Assembly: GCF_000225505.1 (NCBI RefSeq)
Contig: NZ_BACI01000117.1
Coordinates: 1-64,000, forward strand
Length of the DNA stretch: 64,000 bases
Source of the DNA: Gordonia alkanivorans NBRC 16433
GTDB taxonomy: Bacteria; Actinomycetota; Actinomycetes; Mycobacteriales; Mycobacteriaceae
Direction of reading: 5' to 3'
The stretch's first letter is position 1, and each line of letters begins with the position of its first letter. Both the position numbers and the translations under genes were made by a program. The notes under the pieces are model-generated. The model saw only the letters and a list, made by a program, of their open reading frames with translations. It had not been told where the DNA came from and did not search any database. Shown here one piece after another: positions 1 through 9,052 of the stretch.

Positions 1-41
1 AATTCAAACTTCTGGTGTGTTCGCATCCACTATGACACTTC

Positions 42-88
42 TGAAACAACACACACATAAATAAACAACTGTGTGTGTGGTTGTTTCA
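42..88. repeat. Inverted repeat in the spacer before 5S rRNA
   Basis: Arms at 42-57 and 72-88 are complementary except for one bulged base and would form a long stem just before the 5S gene. Such stems in 23S-5S spacers are usual RNase III-type processing sites. Bases 1-41 are spacer or the 23S 3' flank; I cannot place the 23S end. Confidence 0.55.
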
Positions 89-92
89 TAAA

Positions 93-210
93 GTTACGGC
101 GGCCATAGCGGAGGGGAAACGCCCGGCCCCATTCCGAACCCGGAAGCTAAGCCCTCCAGCGCCAATGGTACTGCACCTTAATCAGTGTGGGAGAGTAGGA
201 CACCGCCGAA
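93..210 (+). rRNA. rrf: 5S ribosomal RNA
   Basis: The sequence has the actinobacterial 5S pattern: a GTTACGGCGG 5' end, the CCCATTCCGAACCCGGAAGCTAAG core, GGGAGAGTAGG, and a CCGCC 3' strand complementary to the 5' end. Length of about 118 nt is normal. A strong terminator follows, so this is the last gene of an rrn operon whose 16S and 23S lie left of the window. The ends are accurate to a few bases. Confidence 0.95.
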
Positions 211-225
211 CACAATTTCAGAAGG

Positions 226-268
226 GCCCCGTATTCGATGATTTCTTTCGTCGAATACGGGGCTTTTC
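226..268 (+). terminator. Intrinsic terminator of the rRNA operon
   Basis: A perfect 13-bp stem (226-238 with 251-263) and a 12-nt loop are followed by TTTT, ending the rrn transcript 16 nt after the 5S gene. Confidence 0.93.
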
Positions 269-327
269 TCGTTCGCGCACGTCGTCTCGACGTGGCCGGC
301 GATGCTTCCCATCAAGGTTCGAGGGCA

Positions 328-333
328 TAGATT
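328..333 (+). promoter_or_regulatory. -10 element TAGATT, leaderless start
   Basis: TAGATT fits the actinobacterial TAnnnT -10 and ends 7 nt before the ATG at 341. No Shine-Dalgarno precedes that ATG, so transcription and translation probably start at the same base. Confidence 0.5.
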
Positions 334-340
334 GGCAGCT

Positions 341-2572
341 ATGAGTGATCGTGATCGTCCGCGTCGTGACGGACGCGGTGAACGTGATACGCGAGATCAG
401 CGCGAGTCGCGGGGCCAGGGTGGCCCCCGAGGTCAGCGGGGATCCCGTGGCCAGGGCGACTCCAGCCGTGGTGATTCGGGCCGGGGGCGCCGCCCGGACC
501 GTCCGGGGCGTGAGCGCGGCGACGGTGGCCGACGGCAGCAGGGTCCGCCGCTACCCGATGACCTCAATGCGTCGGATCTCGATCCGGAAGTTCGTCGCGA
601 CCTGCTGACCCTCGACAAGGCGAATGCCGAGATCGTCGCGAAACACCTGGTGATGGCCTCGCGTCTACTTCTCGAAGAGCCGGCTCTCGCCCTCGAGCAT
701 GCCCGTGCCGCACGAGGCCGTGCGTCCCGTGTCGGCGTGGTCCGGGAGACCACCGGTATCGCCGCGTACAACGCCGGCGAGTGGCAGGAGTCCGCCACCG
801 AACTGCGTGCTGCCCGTCGTATCACCGGCAACAACGCGCTGCTGCCCCTCATCGCCGACTGCGAGCGTGGGCTGGGACGTCCGGAACGTGCCGTCGAGAT
901 CGCCCGCGGGGACGAGGGCCGTGCGCTGACCGGTGAGGAAGCCACCGAGATGCGCATAGTCGAAGCCGGTGCGCGTATCGACCTCGGCGAGCCGGAGAAG
1001 GCCGTGGTGACGCTGCAGGCCGAGAACCTCAAGCCGGGACAGGTGGGAACCGGTCCCGCACGCCTGTTCTACGCCTACGCATCGGCGCTGTACGCGTCCG
1101 GTCGTCGGGACGAGGCCATCACCTGGTTCATGAATGCGGCCGCCGCCGACATCGACGACGTCACCGACGCCGAGTTCCGCCTGACCGAGCTCGCGAACGA
1201 CGACACACCCGTCGGGAACGGCGAGCCGGACGTCGACGGAGTCGATGTTCTCGCCGACAGCGCGGTGTCCGAGGTTCCGGCGGCCTCCGAGCAGGCCAAG
1301 CCGGAGGTGGTAACTGCCGAGCCTGTGACTGCCGAGCCTGCTCCGGCCGAGACGAGCGCGATTCCCGAGTCCGTTGCTGCTCCTGAGCCGGTGGCTGCAC
1401 CTGAACCGGTCTCCGCACCTGAGCCGATCGCTGCTCCTGAGCCGGTTACTGCACCCGAACGGGTCGCCTCTTCGGAGCCGGCCGACACCGACACGATCGA
1501 CAGCCTGGAAGGCACTGCCGATCTGTCGGCGACGTCGAGTTACATAGAAGAGGGCAGTACCGGGTCGCAGGCACTCGTCGATCGATACGATGCGCTGCTA
1601 CTGGACCTCGACGGAACCGTCTTCGCGGGCCACCAGGCACTGCCGAACGCAGTCGACACCCTCGACCGGCTCGACATCCCCCGCTTCTTCGTGACGAACA
1701 ATGCGAGTCGTCGTCCCGCAGAGGTCGCCGCCCACCTTCGTGAACTCGGCTTCGATGCGACCGACGACCTCGTCGTCACCAGTGCCCAGTCGGGGGCGCG
1801 GTTGCTGTCCGAGCATCTCCCTCCGGGGTCGCGGGCGCTGGTCATCGGCACCGACGGGCTGGCGCAAGAGGTGCGCGAGGTCGGCATCGGCGTCACGCGC
1901 AGTGCCGACGACCGTCCCGCAGCCGTCATCCAGGGACACTCCACCGACACCGGTTGGGCCCAGCTGTCCGAGGCCGCGCTGGCGATCCGGGCCGGCGCCC
2001 TGTGGGTGGCCACCAATGTCGACGCCACACTGCCGTCCGAGCGCGGTCTGCTCGTCGGCAACGGTTCGATGGTCGCCGCACTGCGTAACGCCACCGGCAA
2101 GGAGCCGCTCGTCGCAGGCAAGCCGGCTGCCCCGCTGATGGCGGACGCGATCGCCCGTGCTGCGGCGAATTCACCGCTCGTCGTGGGCGACCGTCTCGAC
2201 ACCGACATCGAGGGCGCACACGCCGTCGGCATCGAGAGTGCACTGGTTCTCACGGGCGTCAGCACGGTCACCGACCTGCTGGCCGCACCGCCGGAGCAGC
2301 GTCCCACCTACGTCATCGAAGATCTGGCCGGCGTGTTCGACGAGATCGACGCGGTTCGCGTGGCCGATCAGCCGGGCTGGACCGTGAGCGTGGAGGCATC
2401 CACCGTGACTGTCTCCGGCTCGGGCGACGTGATCGGACTCGTTCCCGCTCTGGCAGCTGCCACCTGGGCCGCGGTCGATGCGGGCACCGCTGATCCGGAG
2501 GAACTGCGGATCCGTGCCGAGGGCCCGGCGCGCGACAAGCTGGCGTCGCTGGGTGTCACCCTCGTCGGCTAG
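341..2572 (+). CDS. TPR-like / HAD-IIA phosphatase fusion protein
   Basis: 743 residues in three parts. Residues 1-70 are an Arg/Gly-rich disordered segment with RG and RGQ repeats. Residues about 70-320 are an alpha-helical TPR-like region like M. tuberculosis Rv1691. A Pro/Ala/Glu repeat linker (PEPVAAPEP type, about 325-400) leads to a HAD subclass IIA phosphatase with motif I DLDGT (Asp422), VTNNASR and C-terminal GDRLDTDIEGA. The Rv1692 homologue dephosphorylates glycerol 3-phosphate. In M. tuberculosis the TPR and HAD parts are adjacent separate genes. An in-frame ATG at 302 exists, but 341 follows a -10 element and begins the natural protein. Substrate is by homology only. Confidence 0.88.
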   Translation: MSDRDRPRRDGRGERDTRDQRESRGQGGPRGQRGSRGQGDSSRGDSGRGRRPDRPGRERGDGGRRQQGPPLPDDLNASDLDPEVRRDLLTLDKANAEIVAKHLVMASRLLLEEPALALEHARAARGRASRVGVVRETTGIAAYNAGEWQESATELRAARRITGNNALLPLIADCERGLGRPERAVEIARGDEGRALTGEEATEMRIVEAGARIDLGEPEKAVVTLQAENLKPGQVGTGPARLFYAYASALYASGRRDEAITWFMNAAAADIDDVTDAEFRLTELANDDTPVGNGEPDVDGVDVLADSAVSEVPAASEQAKPEVVTAEPVTAEPAPAETSAIPESVAAPEPVAAPEPVSAPEPIAAPEPVTAPERVASSEPADTDTIDSLEGTADLSATSSYIEEGSTGSQALVDRYDALLLDLDGTVFAGHQALPNAVDTLDRLDIPRFFVTNNASRRPAEVAAHLRELGFDATDDLVVTSAQSGARLLSEHLPPGSRALVIGTDGLAQEVREVGIGVTRSADDRPAAVIQGHSTDTGWAQLSEAALAIRAGALWVATNVDATLPSERGLLVGNGSMVAALRNATGKEPLVAGKPAAPLMADAIARAAANSPLVVGDRLDTDIEGAHAVGIESALVLTGVSTVTDLLAAPPEQRPTYVIEDLAGVFDEIDAVRVADQPGWTVSVEASTVTVSGSGDVIGLVPALAAATWAAVDAGTADPEELRIRAEGPARDKLASLGVTLVG

Positions 2573-2577
2573 CGTGG

Positions 2578-2916
2578 GTGACGATGACTTATCCGAGTGA
2601 CGAGAGCAGTCCTTCGGGCCTGAGCAGCGTTCCGACACCGAACAGCATGGCGCCCCGACCCGGTCCGGGCGCCATGCCGCGTCGTCAGTACGACCCGATG
2701 GCAGCACTCGACGACAATCCCTCGTCGGGCGCAGACGCCGCACTCGACCTGCCCGACGTCGAGGCCACCGTCTCCGAGCTCCTCGTGCAGGTCGACGATC
2801 TCCGGGAGTCGGTCGGTGACACCTTCTCGCTCGCTGCCCTCGAGCGTCAGGCCAACCTCCTCGAGCAGGCTCACGACGCCCTCACCGCGGCGCTCGACGC
2901 GGTGGACCGCCGATGA
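2578..2916 (+). CDS. Conserved small hypothetical protein (Rv1693 position)
   Basis: 112 residues from GTG 2578, or 110 from ATG 2584. The first half is Ser/Pro-rich and probably disordered. The second half, from about residue 50, is an amphipathic acidic helix predicted to form a coiled coil. It sits 5 nt after the phosphatase stop and just before tlyA, the place of the small gene Rv1693 in mycobacteria, so it is co-transcribed. I do not recognise a domain with known function. Confidence 0.7.
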   Translation: MTMTYPSDESSPSGLSSVPTPNSMAPRPGPGAMPRRQYDPMAALDDNPSSGADAALDLPDVEATVSELLVQVDDLRESVGDTFSLAALERQANLLEQAHDALTAALDAVDRR

Positions 2917-2941
2917 TCCGACTCCGGACGCGGCACTGACG

Positions 2942-3802
2942 ATGGCCACCAGAGCACGACTCGACGCGGAACTCGTCCGGCGTGGCCTGGCCCGATCCCG
3001 GGAGCAGGCGCGCGAACTCGTCGATGCCGGCGTCGTGAAGGTCAACGGAACGGTGGCGGCGAAGGCCGCGACCGGTGTCACCAGGGATACCCCGATCGTC
3101 GTGGTGGAAGCACCGAAGGACGACTGGGCGTCGCGCGGCGCCCACAAACTCCTCGGTGCTCTCGAGGCGTTCGAGCCCCAAGGGCTGTCCCTGGCAGGTC
3201 GCCGATGCCTCGATGCAGGTGCCTCGACCGGCGGCTTCACCGATGTCCTGCTGCGTCGCGACGTCCGGGAGGTCGTCGCCGTGGACGTCGGTTACGGACA
3301 ACTGATCTGGCGTCTGCAGAACGACGACCGCGTTCACGTACACGACCGCACCAACGTCCGGCACCTCGAACCGGAAGCGATCGGCGGTCCGGTGGACGTC
3401 GTGGTGGCCGACCTGTCCTTCATCTCGTTGGGACTCGTCCTGCCGGCGTTCGCGCGCTGCGCGGTGCCGGGTGCCGATCTGCTGCCCATGGTCAAGCCGC
3501 AGTTCGAGGTGGGCAAGGACCGCGTCGGTTCCGGCGGCGTCGTGCGCGACCCCGCTCTGCGTGCCGAGGCCGTGCTGGCGGTGGCGACAGAGGCGGCCGC
3601 ACTCGGGCTCGTGACCCGTGGCGTCGTGGCCAGTCCGCTGCCGGGCCCGTCGGGCAACGTCGAGTTCTTCCTCTGGCTGCGCAACGAGCCCGGTGGCCGG
3701 ACGGGCGAGGAGTCGGGGGAGAGCGATAGGGTCGACCCGTCGGCATCGTCCGACGAACTCCGCTCCATGATCGAGCGTGCGGTCGCGGAGGGGCCGAGCT
3801 GA
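2942..3802 (+). CDS. tlyA: TlyA, 16S/23S rRNA 2'-O-methyltransferase
   Basis: 286 residues. The N-terminal S4 RNA-binding domain (about 1-60) contains ELVRRGLARSREQA and VKVNG. A Rossmann methyltransferase domain follows, with CLDAGASTGGFTD as SAM motif I and VVADLSFISL and MVKPQFEVGK as later motifs. TlyA methylates cytidine 2'-OH in both rRNA subunits and determines capreomycin sensitivity in mycobacteria. ATG 2942 fits the family N-terminus; an upstream in-frame ATG at 2816 lies inside the previous gene. The Glu-rich C-terminal tail after about residue 250 is longer than in M. tuberculosis (268 residues). Confidence 0.95.
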   Translation: MATRARLDAELVRRGLARSREQARELVDAGVVKVNGTVAAKAATGVTRDTPIVVVEAPKDDWASRGAHKLLGALEAFEPQGLSLAGRRCLDAGASTGGFTDVLLRRDVREVVAVDVGYGQLIWRLQNDDRVHVHDRTNVRHLEPEAIGGPVDVVVADLSFISLGLVLPAFARCAVPGADLLPMVKPQFEVGKDRVGSGGVVRDPALRAEAVLAVATEAAALGLVTRGVVASPLPGPSGNVEFFLWLRNEPGGRTGEESGESDRVDPSASSDELRSMIERAVAEGPS

Positions 3803-3884
3803 GTCCGAATCGGCCGGCGCCTGCTCATCTCGTTCCTGCTCGACCACACACGTCCGACCACACTTCTCTGGGAGGGAACCACCA

Positions 3885-4904
3885 GTGACCGACGATTCGG
3901 TAGCCGAGTCCGCCGGTGCCCGCGAGTTCTTGGTGGTCGCCCACACCGGACGCGAGAACGTCCTCGAGACGATCGAGGCCATCGCCCGCCACTGCGGTGC
4001 CGCCGGTGTCGCGCTGCGCGTCGTCGACCACGACACCCTCGACCGGGACGCCCCCGATCATGACGTGATCTACCGCAACCGCGACGATCAGCAGTCGCGA
4101 CCCGGAAACGTACCCGTCGATCCCGAGTACCTCCGGTCCCTGGGCGCCGTGGTCGAGGTGACCACCGCCGAGTCCGCCTCGGCCGAGGGATGTGAGCTCG
4201 TCATCGTCCTCGGCGGCGACGGGACGTTTCTCCGCGCCGCCGAGTTGGCATGTCCGGCGGGGGTGCCCGTGCTGGGCATCAACCTCGGGCACATCGGCTT
4301 CCTCGCCGAATCGGAGGCGCACAAGGTCGACGAGGTGATGAATCAGCTCATCGCCCGCGACTACCGCATCGAACCGCGGATGACGCTCGAGATCGACATC
4401 GTCGACCCGGCCGACCCCGACCCGCCGACGGCGAGCAGCTGGGCGCTCAACGAGGTCGCGATCCTCAACACCAGCAAGAACGGTGTGCTCGAACTCGTCA
4501 CCGAGGTCGATGGTCGCCCGGTATCGGCATTCGGCGCGGACGGCGTGCTGGTCGCGACCCCGACCGGGTCGACGGCCTACGCATTCTCCGCGGGCGGCCC
4601 GGTGATGTGGCCGGACCTCGAGGCCATCCTCGTGGTGCCCAACAACGCCCACGCGCTGTTCGCTCGGCCCATGGTGACGAGCCCGCGGTCGCGCATCGCC
4701 GTGGAAGTGGACAAGAACGGACGCTCGGCGGTCGCGCTGTGCGACGGCCGTCGAGCACTCGACGTGCCGGCCGGCGCCCGAGTCGAGGTCGTACGCAGCG
4801 ATCGTTCGGTCAACTGGATCCGGATCGACTCCGATCCGTTCGCCGACCGGCTCGTGACCAAGTTCGCCCTCCCGGTCACGGGATGGCGAGGGAGGCAGGC
4901 ATAG
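3885..4904 (+). CDS. nadK: NAD kinase
   Basis: 339 residues. Phosphorylates NAD to NADP in the cytosol. The family signature GGDGTFLRAA (residues about 109-118), NLGHIGFLAE, and TPTGSTAYAFSAGGP of the C-terminal beta domain are all intact. GTG 3885 follows a GGGAGGG ribosome-binding site. An upstream in-frame ATG at 3777 would lie in the end of tlyA. M. tuberculosis PpnK (Rv1695) is 307 residues; the extra length is mostly an insert near residues 60-80. The tlyA-nadK-recN order matches mycobacteria. Confidence 0.96.
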   Translation: MTDDSVAESAGAREFLVVAHTGRENVLETIEAIARHCGAAGVALRVVDHDTLDRDAPDHDVIYRNRDDQQSRPGNVPVDPEYLRSLGAVVEVTTAESASAEGCELVIVLGGDGTFLRAAELACPAGVPVLGINLGHIGFLAESEAHKVDEVMNQLIARDYRIEPRMTLEIDIVDPADPDPPTASSWALNEVAILNTSKNGVLELVTEVDGRPVSAFGADGVLVATPTGSTAYAFSAGGPVMWPDLEAILVVPNNAHALFARPMVTSPRSRIAVEVDKNGRSAVALCDGRRALDVPAGARVEVVRSDRSVNWIRIDSDPFADRLVTKFALPVTGWRGRQA

Positions 4905-4906
4905 GG

Positions 4907-6661
4907 GTGCTCGAAGAACTGTCGATCACCGGACTCGGTGTCATCGAGGAGGCGCAGGCGCGTTTCCACCCGGGCTTCACGGTGCTGACCGGTGAGACCG
5001 GCGCGGGGAAGACGATGATCGTCACCAGCCTGCACCTGCTGTCGGGTGCGCGCGCCGACGCGACCCGCGTCCGAACAGGTAGCGCCAAGGCGATCGTCGA
5101 AGGTCGCTTCCGGCTGGCGAACGCCGAGGGTGTGCAGAAGGACCCGGTGGTCGCCGACATCCTCGACTCCACCGGAGCCGAACTCGACGACGACGACACC
5201 GTGATCGCGGTGCGCTCGGTCCGCGCCGACGGACGCTCCCGCGCTCACCTGGGTGGCCGCTCGGTCCCCGTCGGGGTCATGGGTCAGCTGACCACCGCCG
5301 TCCTGGCCATTCATGGTCAGAACGATCAGCTGCGCCTGCTGCGCCCGGAGCATCAGCGTGCAGCTCTCGACACGTTCGGCGGGACGAAGGCGACAGCCGC
5401 GCTGGACGCCTACCGCAAGGCGCGGACCGCGTGGGTCGACATCCTCGACGAACTCGATGCCCGTCGCGCCAACTACCGCGAGCTCGCCCAGGAAGCCGAC
5501 CGGCTCCGCTTCGGCATCGACGAGATCGCCGCGGTCGACCCGGTCCCGGGCGAGGACGAGGAACTCACCGCCACGATCCGGCGCCTGTCCGACCTCGAAT
5601 CCATCCGCGGGGCCGCCGATCAGGCCCACGACATCGTCGCCGGCGACTCGGGATCGTCGGTCATCGAGGGGTTGGGCGCCGTGCGCACCCTCCTTGAGGG
5701 CGCCGCCGACGACACCCTGCGAGGACTGGTCCCACGCGTCTCCGAGGCGCTCACCGTGATCACCGACGTCGGTGCCGAACTGACCGCGTTCACCTCGAGC
5801 CTCCCGGCCGACGCCGACGAGCTCGACAAACTCCTGGCACGTCAGGCAGAACTCAAGTCGCTCGTGCGCAAGTACGCACCCGACGTCGACGGCGTCATCG
5901 ACTGGCGGCACAAGGCGCAGGCCCGGCTCGCCGAGATCGAGGACCCACGGGCATCCATCGAGGAACTCGAATCAGCGGCCGCCACGGCGCTCGAGAAGGT
6001 CGAGGCCGCCGCGACCAGACTTCACACGCTGCGTGTCAAAGCGGCGTCGTCGATGGCGGACAAGGTGTCCAAGGAGCTGAAGGGCCTCGCAATGGGCGAC
6101 TCTGCTCTGGCGGTCTCCGTCAGCCCTGACCCCGCCTCACCCGAGGACCGACTCGCAATCACCATCGACGGCACCCGCGCCCACGCCGGTGCCGACGGCG
6201 CCGACAAGGTGGAGTTCGCGCTCGTCGCGCACCCCGGGGCCACGCCGCTCCCGATCGCGAAGTCGGCGTCGGGCGGTGAACTGTCGCGGGTGATGCTCGC
6301 GCTCGAGGTGGTCCTCGCGGCGCCGACGTCAGGGTCGGTCATGGTGTTCGACGAGGTCGACGCCGGTGTCGGCGGTCGTGCGGCCGTGGAGATCGGCAAG
6401 CGTCTCTCTCGGCTGGCCCGAGCTCATCAGGTCATCGTCGTCACCCACCTGCCGCAGGTCGCGGCCTTCGCCGACAACCACCTCGTCATCGGCAAGTCCA
6501 AGAAGGGTTCGCTGGTCACGAGCAGTGTGCGGACTCTCGACCGAGACGAGCGCGTCGCCGAACTGGCACGGATGCTCGCCGGCCTGGGGGAGTCCGACAC
6601 CGGACGCGCCCACGCCGAGGAACTGCTGGCCACCGCGGAGGCCGAACGGGCCGCGCACTGA
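4907..6661 (+). CDS. recN: DNA repair protein RecN
   Basis: 584 residues, close to mycobacterial RecN (587). SMC-like ATPase for double-strand break repair. The N-terminal Walker A is TGETGAGKT (about residues 27-35). A central helical coiled coil spans about 150-390, and the C-terminal half has the ABC signature SGGELSR and Walker B VMVFDEVDAGVGG. I chose GTG 4907 because GGAGGCAGG lies 7 nt upstream and the product starts like other RecN proteins; ATG 4883 is possible and would overlap nadK. The gene begins 2 nt after the nadK stop, so the two are translationally coupled. Confidence 0.95.
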   Translation: MLEELSITGLGVIEEAQARFHPGFTVLTGETGAGKTMIVTSLHLLSGARADATRVRTGSAKAIVEGRFRLANAEGVQKDPVVADILDSTGAELDDDDTVIAVRSVRADGRSRAHLGGRSVPVGVMGQLTTAVLAIHGQNDQLRLLRPEHQRAALDTFGGTKATAALDAYRKARTAWVDILDELDARRANYRELAQEADRLRFGIDEIAAVDPVPGEDEELTATIRRLSDLESIRGAADQAHDIVAGDSGSSVIEGLGAVRTLLEGAADDTLRGLVPRVSEALTVITDVGAELTAFTSSLPADADELDKLLARQAELKSLVRKYAPDVDGVIDWRHKAQARLAEIEDPRASIEELESAAATALEKVEAAATRLHTLRVKAASSMADKVSKELKGLAMGDSALAVSVSPDPASPEDRLAITIDGTRAHAGADGADKVEFALVAHPGATPLPIAKSASGGELSRVMLALEVVLAAPTSGSVMVFDEVDAGVGGRAAVEIGKRLSRLARAHQVIVVTHLPQVAAFADNHLVIGKSKKGSLVTSSVRTLDRDERVAELARMLAGLGESDTGRAHAEELLATAEAERAAH

Positions 6662-6762
6662 CCTCGGACGGGCTGGTGCCCGTGTTGCTTGTGTGACAAA
6701 AGTTTCTCGTGTTACGGCGCGCCTCCCGGGCTCCGTCGTGTCCTCGGTCAATCATTGCGGGC

Positions 6763-7950
6763 ATGAAGATGCCTGCACTGCTCGCGCGTAACACCGAAGA
6801 ACTGCCTGGCGTGACCGGTATCGCCAGGATCGACAAGAACACCAAGCGGCTGCTCAGTCGGGTCGGCCCGGGTGACATCGCCATCCTCGACGAGGTCGAC
6901 CTCGACCGCGTCACCGCCGACGCCCTCGTCGAGGCCAACGTGGTCGCGGTGGTCAACGTCTCCCGCTCGATCACCGGCCGCTACCCGAACCTCGGCCCGG
7001 AGGTGCTCGTCGCCTCCGGCATCGTGCTCCTCGACGATGTGGGTCCGGAGATCTTCAAGCGTGTCAAGGACGGCGCCAAGGTGCGCGTCCACGACGACCG
7101 CCTGTTCGTCGGTGAGCGTCGACTGGCCCTGGGCACCGAGCTCGACGAGCGCGACATCGCCGACATCATGATCGGCGCCAAGGCGGGCCTCGTCGATCAT
7201 CTGGAAGCGTTCTCGGGCAACACGATCGAGTTCATCCGCAGCGAGTCCCCGTTGCTGATCGACGGTGTCGGCGTGCCGGACATCGACGTCGACCTCGCCG
7301 GCCGGCACGTGATCATCGTCGGCGAAGGCGCCGACCGAGCCGCAGATCTGCGCGCACTCAAGCCGTTCATCAAGGAGTACCAGCCGGTGATGGTCGGCGT
7401 CGGTACCGGTGCCGACACCCTGACCAAGGCCGGCTACAAGCCCGCGATCATCGTCGGCGATCCGGAGAACATCAAGACCCCGACGCTGAAATCCGGTGCC
7501 CAGCTGGTCCTTCCGGCCGACACCGATGGCCACGCCGCAGGCCTCGAGCGCATCCAGGATCTCGGTATCGGTGCGACCACCTTCCCCGCGGCCGGTTCCG
7601 CGGAAGACCTCGCCCTGCTGCTGACCGACTACCACGGTGCCGACCTGATCGTCACCGTCGGCTACCCCGGCACGCTCGACGACTTCTTCGACCGTTCGCG
7701 TCGCGAGAGCAACCCGTCGATGTTCCTGACCCGCCTCAAGGTCGGACAGAAGCTCGTCGACGCGAAAGCCGTTGCGACGCTGTACCGCAGCCGCGTCTCA
7801 GGTGCCGCGATCGCATGTGTCGTCCTGGCCGCACTGGTCGCCGTGATCGCGGCGCTGCTGCTGTCCAACACCGGCGCCGACGTCACCGATTGGATTGTCA
7901 CGCAGTGGAATGCGCTGCTCGACTGGGCACGAGAGGTCTGGAACCGATAG
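6763..7950 (+). CDS. steA: SteA-like cytokinetic ring / cell envelope protein
   Basis: 395 residues, orthologous in position and content to Rv1697 and to corynebacterial SteA. The cytoplasmic part resembles the thiamin pyrophosphokinase catalytic fold (IIVGEGADRAADL, VMVGVGTGADTL, GYPGTLDDFFDRS). A single transmembrane segment lies at about 347-368 (AIACVVLAALVAVIAALLL), with a 27-residue tail outside. In C. glutamicum SteA works with SteB in daughter-cell separation. ATG 6763 is preferred over an in-frame ATG at 6709 that would add 18 residues unlike the family. It is followed 3 nt later by steB. Confidence 0.88.
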   Translation: MKMPALLARNTEELPGVTGIARIDKNTKRLLSRVGPGDIAILDEVDLDRVTADALVEANVVAVVNVSRSITGRYPNLGPEVLVASGIVLLDDVGPEIFKRVKDGAKVRVHDDRLFVGERRLALGTELDERDIADIMIGAKAGLVDHLEAFSGNTIEFIRSESPLLIDGVGVPDIDVDLAGRHVIIVGEGADRAADLRALKPFIKEYQPVMVGVGTGADTLTKAGYKPAIIVGDPENIKTPTLKSGAQLVLPADTDGHAAGLERIQDLGIGATTFPAAGSAEDLALLLTDYHGADLIVTVGYPGTLDDFFDRSRRESNPSMFLTRLKVGQKLVDAKAVATLYRSRVSGAAIACVVLAALVAVIAALLLSNTGADVTDWIVTQWNALLDWAREVWNR

Positions 7951-7953
7951 GCG

Positions 7954-8889
7954 ATGATTTCGCTACGACAGCATGCGATCTCACTGGTCGCGGTATTCCT
8001 GGCATTGGCGCTCGGACTGTTCCTCGGCTCGGGGTTCGTCGGCGATCGCGTGAACTCGATGACCGGCACCAGCCGGGACCGCATCGGTGATCTCGAGAAC
8101 CAGCGCGACGACCTGAACGCGAAACTGAACGCGGCCAACAGTTTCGACCTGGCGATCGGGCCCCGGCTCATCGCCAACACTCTGCGCGGCCAGTCGGTTC
8201 TCGTGGTGACCGCGCCGAACGCGGCCGAGGCCGACGTGGACGCCGTGAAGGAGAACATCTCGGGCGCCGGCGCGCGCTTCGCCGGTCAGATCGCGCTGAC
8301 CGAGTCCCTCCTGAGCGAACAGAACGCCGAGCAGCTGCGCACCATCGTTGACCAGACGATCCCGCCGGGAGCGATCCTGCGTGCCGAGCTGACCGACTCG
8401 GGCAGCCGGGCCGGCGACCTGCTCGGAACACTCGTGCTCTCCGGGAAGACGACCCGCCCAGCGTCGTCCGCGGACCGCCGGACCGGGTTGGCCGCCCTGC
8501 GTGACGGTGGGTTCATCGACTACGCCAACAACGCCGTCACACCGGCCGATTTGATGGTTGTCGTGACCGGCGACGAGTTCGGCCCCGACTCGGGCGCCCA
8601 GGGTGCTGTGGTCGCACGCCTGGCCGCGGCGGCATCCGTCCGTGGCGTGGGCGGAGTGCTCGTCGGTCGGACCGGTTCGGCGAACGGCGGCTCACCGATC
8701 GCCGTGGTCCGCGCCGACCCGTCGTTGACCAACGCCGTGTCCACCGTCGACAACGTCGATCAGCCGACCGGCCTGATCACCACCGTCCTGGCGCTCGCCG
8801 CCGAGGGCAAGGGTGCGACCGGGTCCTACGGAACCGGCGCCGGCGCCACCGCGGTCACCGTCGGGGCCGACGGCAAGCCGGCCGCCTGA
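7954..8889 (+). CDS. steB: SteB / MctB-family envelope protein (copper-transport MctB homologue)
   Basis: 311 residues with an uncleaved signal anchor at about 7-27 (LVAVFLALALGLFLGSGFVG), a short coiled coil (RIGDLENQRDDLNAKLN, about 43-60) and an alpha/beta extracytoplasmic domain. The family is DUF3186. Rv1698 was described as the outer-membrane copper channel MctB, and the C. glutamicum homologue as SteB, partner of SteA. The arrangement with steA supports a cell-envelope role; copper export is by homology only. Confidence 0.87.
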   Translation: MISLRQHAISLVAVFLALALGLFLGSGFVGDRVNSMTGTSRDRIGDLENQRDDLNAKLNAANSFDLAIGPRLIANTLRGQSVLVVTAPNAAEADVDAVKENISGAGARFAGQIALTESLLSEQNAEQLRTIVDQTIPPGAILRAELTDSGSRAGDLLGTLVLSGKTTRPASSADRRTGLAALRDGGFIDYANNAVTPADLMVVVTGDEFGPDSGAQGAVVARLAAAASVRGVGGVLVGRTGSANGGSPIAVVRADPSLTNAVSTVDNVDQPTGLITTVLALAAEGKGATGSYGTGAGATAVTVGADGKPAA

Positions 8890-8935
8890 CACCATCGGGA
8901 CCGCCGCAATCGAGCCGATCACGTCGTCGGAGTGA

Positions 8936-8968
8936 GTACCGCCACGCCGCGCGTCGGTGTGGCGGTAC
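8936..8968. terminator. Hairpin after steB, before pyrG
   Basis: A perfect 10-bp stem (GTACCGCCAC at 8936-8945 with 8959-8968) with a 13-nt loop, 47 nt after the steB stop. There is no T-run, as is common for high-GC actinobacterial terminators. TACCCT at 8990-8995 could then serve as the pyrG -10. Confidence 0.5.
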
Positions 8969-9052
8969 AGCGCGGCGGCACAGTGGTGTTACCCTGGAGT
9001 CCCGTAGGTAATCAGGGCATCCGCCCCGATTCGGCCGACGGGAGACACGCTT

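Noticed and set aside
302..340. Upstream ATG extending the HAD fusion protein by 13 residues
   Set aside because: It lies before the TAGATT -10 element and has no ribosome-binding site; ATG 341 starts the RG-rich segment and fits a leaderless start.
4250..4906. Long N-terminal extension of RecN in the same frame
   Set aside because: It runs through the NAD kinase gene in another frame and is Arg/Pro-rich shadow sequence; the family start is at 4907.
5431..5911. Open frames of 80-440 codons opposite or across recN and others
   Set aside because: High GC gives long open frames on both strands; they lack domain signatures and lie inside well-supported genes.
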